Source: Candidatus Cloacimonadota bacterium (lineage in GTDB: Bacteria > Cloacimonadota > Cloacimonadia > Cloacimonadales > TCS61). From it: 36,405 nt of DNA. A model generated the notes under the pieces. That model saw nothing but the letters and a program-made list of their open reading frames with translations, ran no database searches and had not been told where the DNA came from. The position numbers and the translations under genes were made by a program. Location of the stretch: contig JAIPGO010000034.1 in NCBI GenBank assembly GCA_021736135.1, forward strand, positions 1-36,405. The letters run 5' to 3'. Positions within the stretch are counted from its first letter, which is position 1. The number at the start of each line of letters is the position of its first letter. This document shows, one piece after another, positions 34,021-36,405 of the stretch.

Positions 34021-34053
34021 CATTGCCCCTTTAATTATGAAATACAACTAACC

Positions 34054-34082
34054 TCTATAACAATTGTATAATTATTTGTCAA
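34054..34082 (-). promoter_or_regulatory. Promoter of the beta-helix protein gene
   Basis: On the minus strand TTGACA (34082-34077), a 17-bp spacer, then TATAGA (34059-34054). It lies about 34 bp upstream of the chosen ATG at 34020, with AAAGGGG in between. Confidence 0.65.
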
Positions 34083-34160
34083 TCACATAATTGAAATCAA
34101 TATTCGCATCCCCCCGTTTTTTCTGTATTCATTGAAAATTTAAATTCAAAGAAATTGTCA

Positions 34161-34314
34161 CCCAGCTAAGCCAAGAGTTTTGGACTGTACTCAGGACAAG
34201 ACTTTTGAGCGACTAATGTAAGTCTGATTAACCAGTTACATAAAAACATCATCTCATTGGTGTCGTCCAAAAGTCTTGTCCGGAGTACCGTCCAAAACTC
34301 TTGACTTAGCTGGG
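34161..34314. repeat. Palindromic ~154-bp element, copy 2
   Basis: It is the same element as 12319-12471, about 22 kb away, same orientation. Terminal arms start CCCAGCTAAG on both strands; each arm has CAAGAGTTTTGGAC and CAAGACTTTTG. The arms of this copy match each other better (nearly perfect for about 48 bp) than those of copy 1, suggesting it is younger. The middle about 45 bp is not shared. No ORF. Confidence 0.82.
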
Positions 34315-34450
34315 ATATCTTTTCCATTAATAGAAGAAATTCCATAATCATAATCAACACTATCTTTTTGCTGAATAATTTGTTATAAATATCTCTGAAT
34401 ATTTTTTCAGCGGGATGCCAGCATAATTGAAATCAATAGGGTTGTACTAA

Positions 34451-34556
34451 GGAGGTACAGAGGAGGATCTCGAACATCACAACATCGATCAATCTGACAT
34501 AATGTTGTTAGATTGATCGATGTTGTGACGGACTTGTACCTCCTCTTTACCTCCTC
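34451..34556. repeat. Second type of palindromic element
   Basis: The inner perfect 19-bp stem is 34477-34495/34510-34528 with a 14-nt loop. Outer arms GGAGGTACA (34451-34459)/TGTACCTCC (34535-34543) and GAGGAGG (34460-34466)/CCTCCTC (34550-34556) can also pair, in competing registers. Nested inverted repeats with no ORF; a MITE-like element or structured RNA. Confidence 0.7.
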
Positions 34557-34707
34557 TGACCCTCCTATATACTTCTCTGGTGCAAAAAGGTAAAATAGTG
34601 TACCCACATATAGAAATAATATGGATCGTAGATATACTGGTGAAAGAAGGTTCCGGAAAAGTGAAAATGACTATGTGGAAAACCCACATAAACAAGGAGT
34701 TAGATAG

Positions 34708-34736
34708 TTGACATTTCCCAATGTAAAATGTAAAAT
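34708..34736 (+). promoter_or_regulatory. Promoter whose -10 box lies in a heptamer repeat
   Basis: TTGACA (34708-34713), a 17-bp spacer and TAAAAT (34731-34736). The -10 is part of the (ATGTAAA)5 tract. Transcription would begin near 34743, giving a leader of about 110 nt for the gene at 34856. Confidence 0.55.
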
Positions 34737-34755
34737 GTAAAATGTAAAATGTAAA
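34721..34755. repeat. Heptamer tandem repeat (ATGTAAA)5
   Basis: Five exact 7-bp units. The same unit on the other strand (TTTTACA) appears in two copies near 36090 and in the coding sequence near 31084-31100. Confidence 0.93.
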
Positions 34756-34800
34756 ATTGGTATATAAGTGATCAGAGAGATGAAAGACGATATCCGAAAT

Positions 34801-34831
34801 TCGAGTCTCTAGTTTCGAGTCTCGAGTCTCG
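34801..34831. repeat. Heptamer tandem repeat (TCGAGTC)~4
   Basis: TCGAGTC, TCTAGTT, TCGAGTC, TCGAGTC and a partial unit. It lies in the 5' leader of the following gene, just before its ribosome-binding site. The unit contains its own dyad (CTCGAG across two units). Confidence 0.88.
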
Positions 34832-34855
34832 TAAAAAAAAACCGGAGGTTTTATT

Positions 34856-35752
34856 ATGGATCGCTCATTAACTGCCCTGGACTTTTTTGAGAAAAACTTT
34901 GATATTCATGGCGAATTTAATGGAAAAGTTTACCGCACCAAGCGTAATGGCGTTGTGGAAAAATACCCTTATGAGCCTTTATCGCATTATAAACGGACTA
35001 ATTTGACTATCCGTAATGAATGGATCAGGAAATTTGCTGCCAGCGTGAGTAATCCGCGGAATCAGGACTATGGCAGTGTGATCAAAAAACTTAATTATTA
35101 CACGCCTTACATTCTGCCGGAAGGTAAACAGAAATTCCTGGCTGAAACTGTGTTTTACGTGCGGGAACGCGGTGAATATGAATTTATCTGGCAAAGTAAT
35201 GAAATGGGTAGTGTATATACTGTAAGCCGACGCACTGATCTTAGTTTCAGTTTTCATAGTGAGGGTGAAAAACTTTTAAATGTTTATTATAATGATGATA
35301 TCTATTGTCAGAGATGGTTCATCATCACTGCAGCAGATCTGGATTCAAAGTATGAAGAATGGCTGGAAGCGCATCTGACAGAAATTCTGGCAATGCCGGA
35401 ACCTGAATATGAAAGCCTGAAAACTTACTGGCGCGGTATGCAAAGCAAGCGTAACTGGATATTGGCAATGGATGGTAAACTCTTTGAGGAAATTCACTTT
35501 ACGCGCAAGGACATGAAATATAAAGACGGTTACCGGCAGAATCCCTGGATGTATCATCGAAAAACTTACGACCACAGCAGTAACCCGCAGACAATTGCCT
35601 TTGATAAAAATATGCCCGCTATCGCCTCAAAGTGGCAGGAATTAAGCGAAACAGAAAAAAATTACTGGAAAAAAAAAGCCAGAGAACAGGTAAGAAAAAG
35701 AGTAACAGGATTTAATATTTTTACTGCGTTCAGCGTGACAGGTGACTCGTGA
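34856..35752 (+). CDS. Uncharacterised soluble protein with C-terminal Trp-rich HMG-like motif
   Basis: The 298-residue protein has no signal peptide or membrane segment and no family I can name. A basic/aromatic N-terminal part (about 1-85) is followed by a beta-rich middle (about 95-165, 'FYVRERGEYEFIWQSN') and an acidic helix near 166-195. The C-terminus (about 259-292) has 'KWQELSETEKNYWKKKA' followed by 'TGFNIFTAF'. This W-(x2)-L-S-x2-E-K-x2-W plus 'tGfN-F' pattern recurs at protein ends in phage-like and FCB-group proteins and may be a small helical DNA- or protein-binding unit. The ribosome-binding site GGAGG (34844-34848) lies in a small AAAACC-GGA-GGTTTT hairpin, 7 bp before ATG. It stands alone. 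Confidence 0.75.
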   Translation: MDRSLTALDFFEKNFDIHGEFNGKVYRTKRNGVVEKYPYEPLSHYKRTNLTIRNEWIRKFAASVSNPRNQDYGSVIKKLNYYTPYILPEGKQKFLAETVFYVRERGEYEFIWQSNEMGSVYTVSRRTDLSFSFHSEGEKLLNVYYNDDIYCQRWFIITAADLDSKYEEWLEAHLTEILAMPEPEYESLKTYWRGMQSKRNWILAMDGKLFEEIHFTRKDMKYKDGYRQNPWMYHRKTYDHSSNPQTIAFDKNMPAIASKWQELSETEKNYWKKKAREQVRKRVTGFNIFTAFSVTGDS

Positions 35753-35925
35753 CTGGGAAGAATAATGTAAAAAGTAAAATCCGTTAAATCCGTTTAATCC
35801 GCGGTTGAAACTCTTCTCTTCAAAACTCTTTCTTAGCAGCGAATAGCCTACGTAAACTTCCGGCTCATCAAGACAAAACGAACAATACGAACAGAAGAAA
35901 TCCTTTTTAATCTATATCATTTAGA

Positions 35926-35953
35926 AGTGATTAGTGAACAGTGAACAGTGATT
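35926..35953. repeat. Heptamer tandem repeat (AGTGAAC)4
   Basis: AGTGATT, AGTGAAC, AGTGAAC, AGTGATT. It is the same unit as at 13961-13984, on the opposite strand. Confidence 0.85.
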
Positions 35954-35989
35954 GGATGCCGTGAACCGAAATCTGAGACCACAAAAAAC

Positions 35990-36027
35990 GAAAATGAGAA
36001 AGTGAGAAAATGCGAAAATGAGAAAAG
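35990..36027. repeat. Octamer tandem repeat (GAAAATGA)~4.5
   Basis: Units GAAAATGA, GAAAGTGA, GAAAATGC, GAAAATGA and a partial one. This is one of the few tandem tracts here that is not 7-bp periodic. Confidence 0.85.
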
Positions 36028-36160
36028 ACAGGAAATCCGTGAATCGTGAGACGTGATAAAAAGAAAACCGAGTACCGATGTTTTACTTTTTTACATTTTA
36101 CATTTACTCCGTGCTCTCTGTGTCTCTGTGGTGAAAAATCTTCTCTTCGCATGTTCCCGA

Positions 36161-36180
36161 TCACTATTCACTGTTCACTT
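36161..36180. repeat. Heptamer tandem repeat (TCACTGT)~3
   Basis: TCACTAT, TCACTGT, TCACTT; the same heptamer as at 13961-13984 in the same strand orientation, two and a half to three copies. Confidence 0.75.
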
Positions 36181-36405
36181 TTTTCTTTCTACTCACGCCT
36201 GAAAGCGGTGAAGAATATTCTCCATCTGAAAATTCTTGACCATAAAGTGGGTTGAAAAATTTTATGATAATGAATTCTGCATAATTGGCAGAATATCAGA
36301 GGTGAAAATTTAAATTAGATGGATCAGCAGGGAAATAGGTTAAGAATTTAGTCCCTGTTTATGTGTTAGTGGTAATTCTCAGTAAAAAAATTGATCTTTA
36401 TAGAC

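Larger units (their letters stand above)
34083..34855. other. Repeat-dense intergenic region
   Basis: It holds the palindromic element copy 2 (34161-34314), a second, unrelated palindrome (34451-34556), a short hairpin TATGTGG/CCACATA (34672-34690), two heptamer tracts (34721-34755 and 34801-34831) and a promoter for the gene at 34856. 34557-34671 shows nothing recognisable. No coding gene is supported. Confidence 0.65.
35753..36405. other. Non-coding right end with short repeats
   Basis: I see no gene in these 653 bp. It contains heptamer tracts (35926-35953, 36161-36180), an octamer tract (35990-36027), two TTTTACA units near 36090, a CTCTGTG-rich stretch (36107-36131), and a short hairpin ATTCTGC/GCAGAAT (36274-36294). 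Open frames here are made of the repeats and lack ribosome-binding sites. Confidence 0.6.

Noticed and set aside
34166-34695. Short minus-strand open frames over the palindromic elements
   Set aside because: They are made of inverted-repeat DNA, lack ribosome-binding sites and do not resemble proteins or transposases.
36046-36255. 69-codon open frame at the right end
   Set aside because: Built from heptamer and CTCTGTG-type repeats, no ribosome-binding site, no similarity recognised.

Overview
The window looks like a chromosomal segment of a Gram-negative member of the FCB group. Candidatus Cloacimonadota is my best guess. This rests on three things: a parallel beta-helix surface protein with a C-terminal 'YPNPFNPET...' (Por/type IX-type) sorting domain, a giant tandem-95-repeat exoprotein, and AT-rich intergenic DNA full of short tandem repeats. 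The phylum is inferred from protein style only; there is no rRNA or other marker gene here.

Layout. 1-4456 (minus): the 5' part of a giant secreted repeat protein that runs off the left edge. 4547-6155 (minus): a cyclic-nucleotide-binding-domain protein overlapping an AI-2E/PerM-family membrane protein. 6156-6927: palindrome-rich intergenic DNA ending in a strong promoter/operator. 6928-12192 (plus): an XRE regulator with a small membrane protein, then a complete MacA/MacB/TolC-type tripartite efflux operon. 12319-12471: a palindromic element that has a second copy at 34161-34314. 12616-13884 (plus): an MscS-family channel. 28161-13990 (minus): nine closely spaced genes, in transcription order two ABC exporter half-transporters, HflX, an M29-like aminopeptidase, a methyltransferase, a GNAT fusion protein of 1011 residues, a pyridoxal-kinase-like protein, a HAD phosphatase and a GT-C-like membrane protein. 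28629-30455 (plus): an RDD membrane protein. 30575-34020 (minus): an orphan MNT nucleotidyltransferase and the beta-helix surface protein. 34021-34855: repeats. 34856-35752 (plus): an uncharacterised protein. 35753-36405: short repeats only.

The most interesting object is the leader of the ABC/HflX gene string (28183-28379, minus). It holds an 11-codon leader ORF with a strong ribosome-binding site, MMNFTVRLRNN, which contains the Arg-Leu-Arg motif typical of macrolide-arrest peptides. Six RNA segments follow that can pair in two mutually exclusive ways. In one state 1:2, 3:4 and 5:6 form, where 3:4 and 5:6 are both intrinsic terminators. In the other state 2:3 and 4:5 form and both terminators are destroyed. 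Segment 1 is exactly the Leu-Arg codons of the RLR motif. A ribosome stalled there would free segment 2 and switch the whole chain to read-through. The genes controlled are a heterodimeric ABC exporter with one degenerate ATP site and, further down, HflX, a ribosome-splitting GTPase known in other bacteria to give macrolide/lincosamide tolerance. Together this reads as a ribosome-sensed antibiotic-response operon. The pairing is visible in the sequence; the drug response is inference.

A second theme is repeats. Nearly every intergenic tandem repeat here has a 7-bp unit. A similar 7-bp-type sequence also appears in frame inside the sorting domain of the beta-helix protein.
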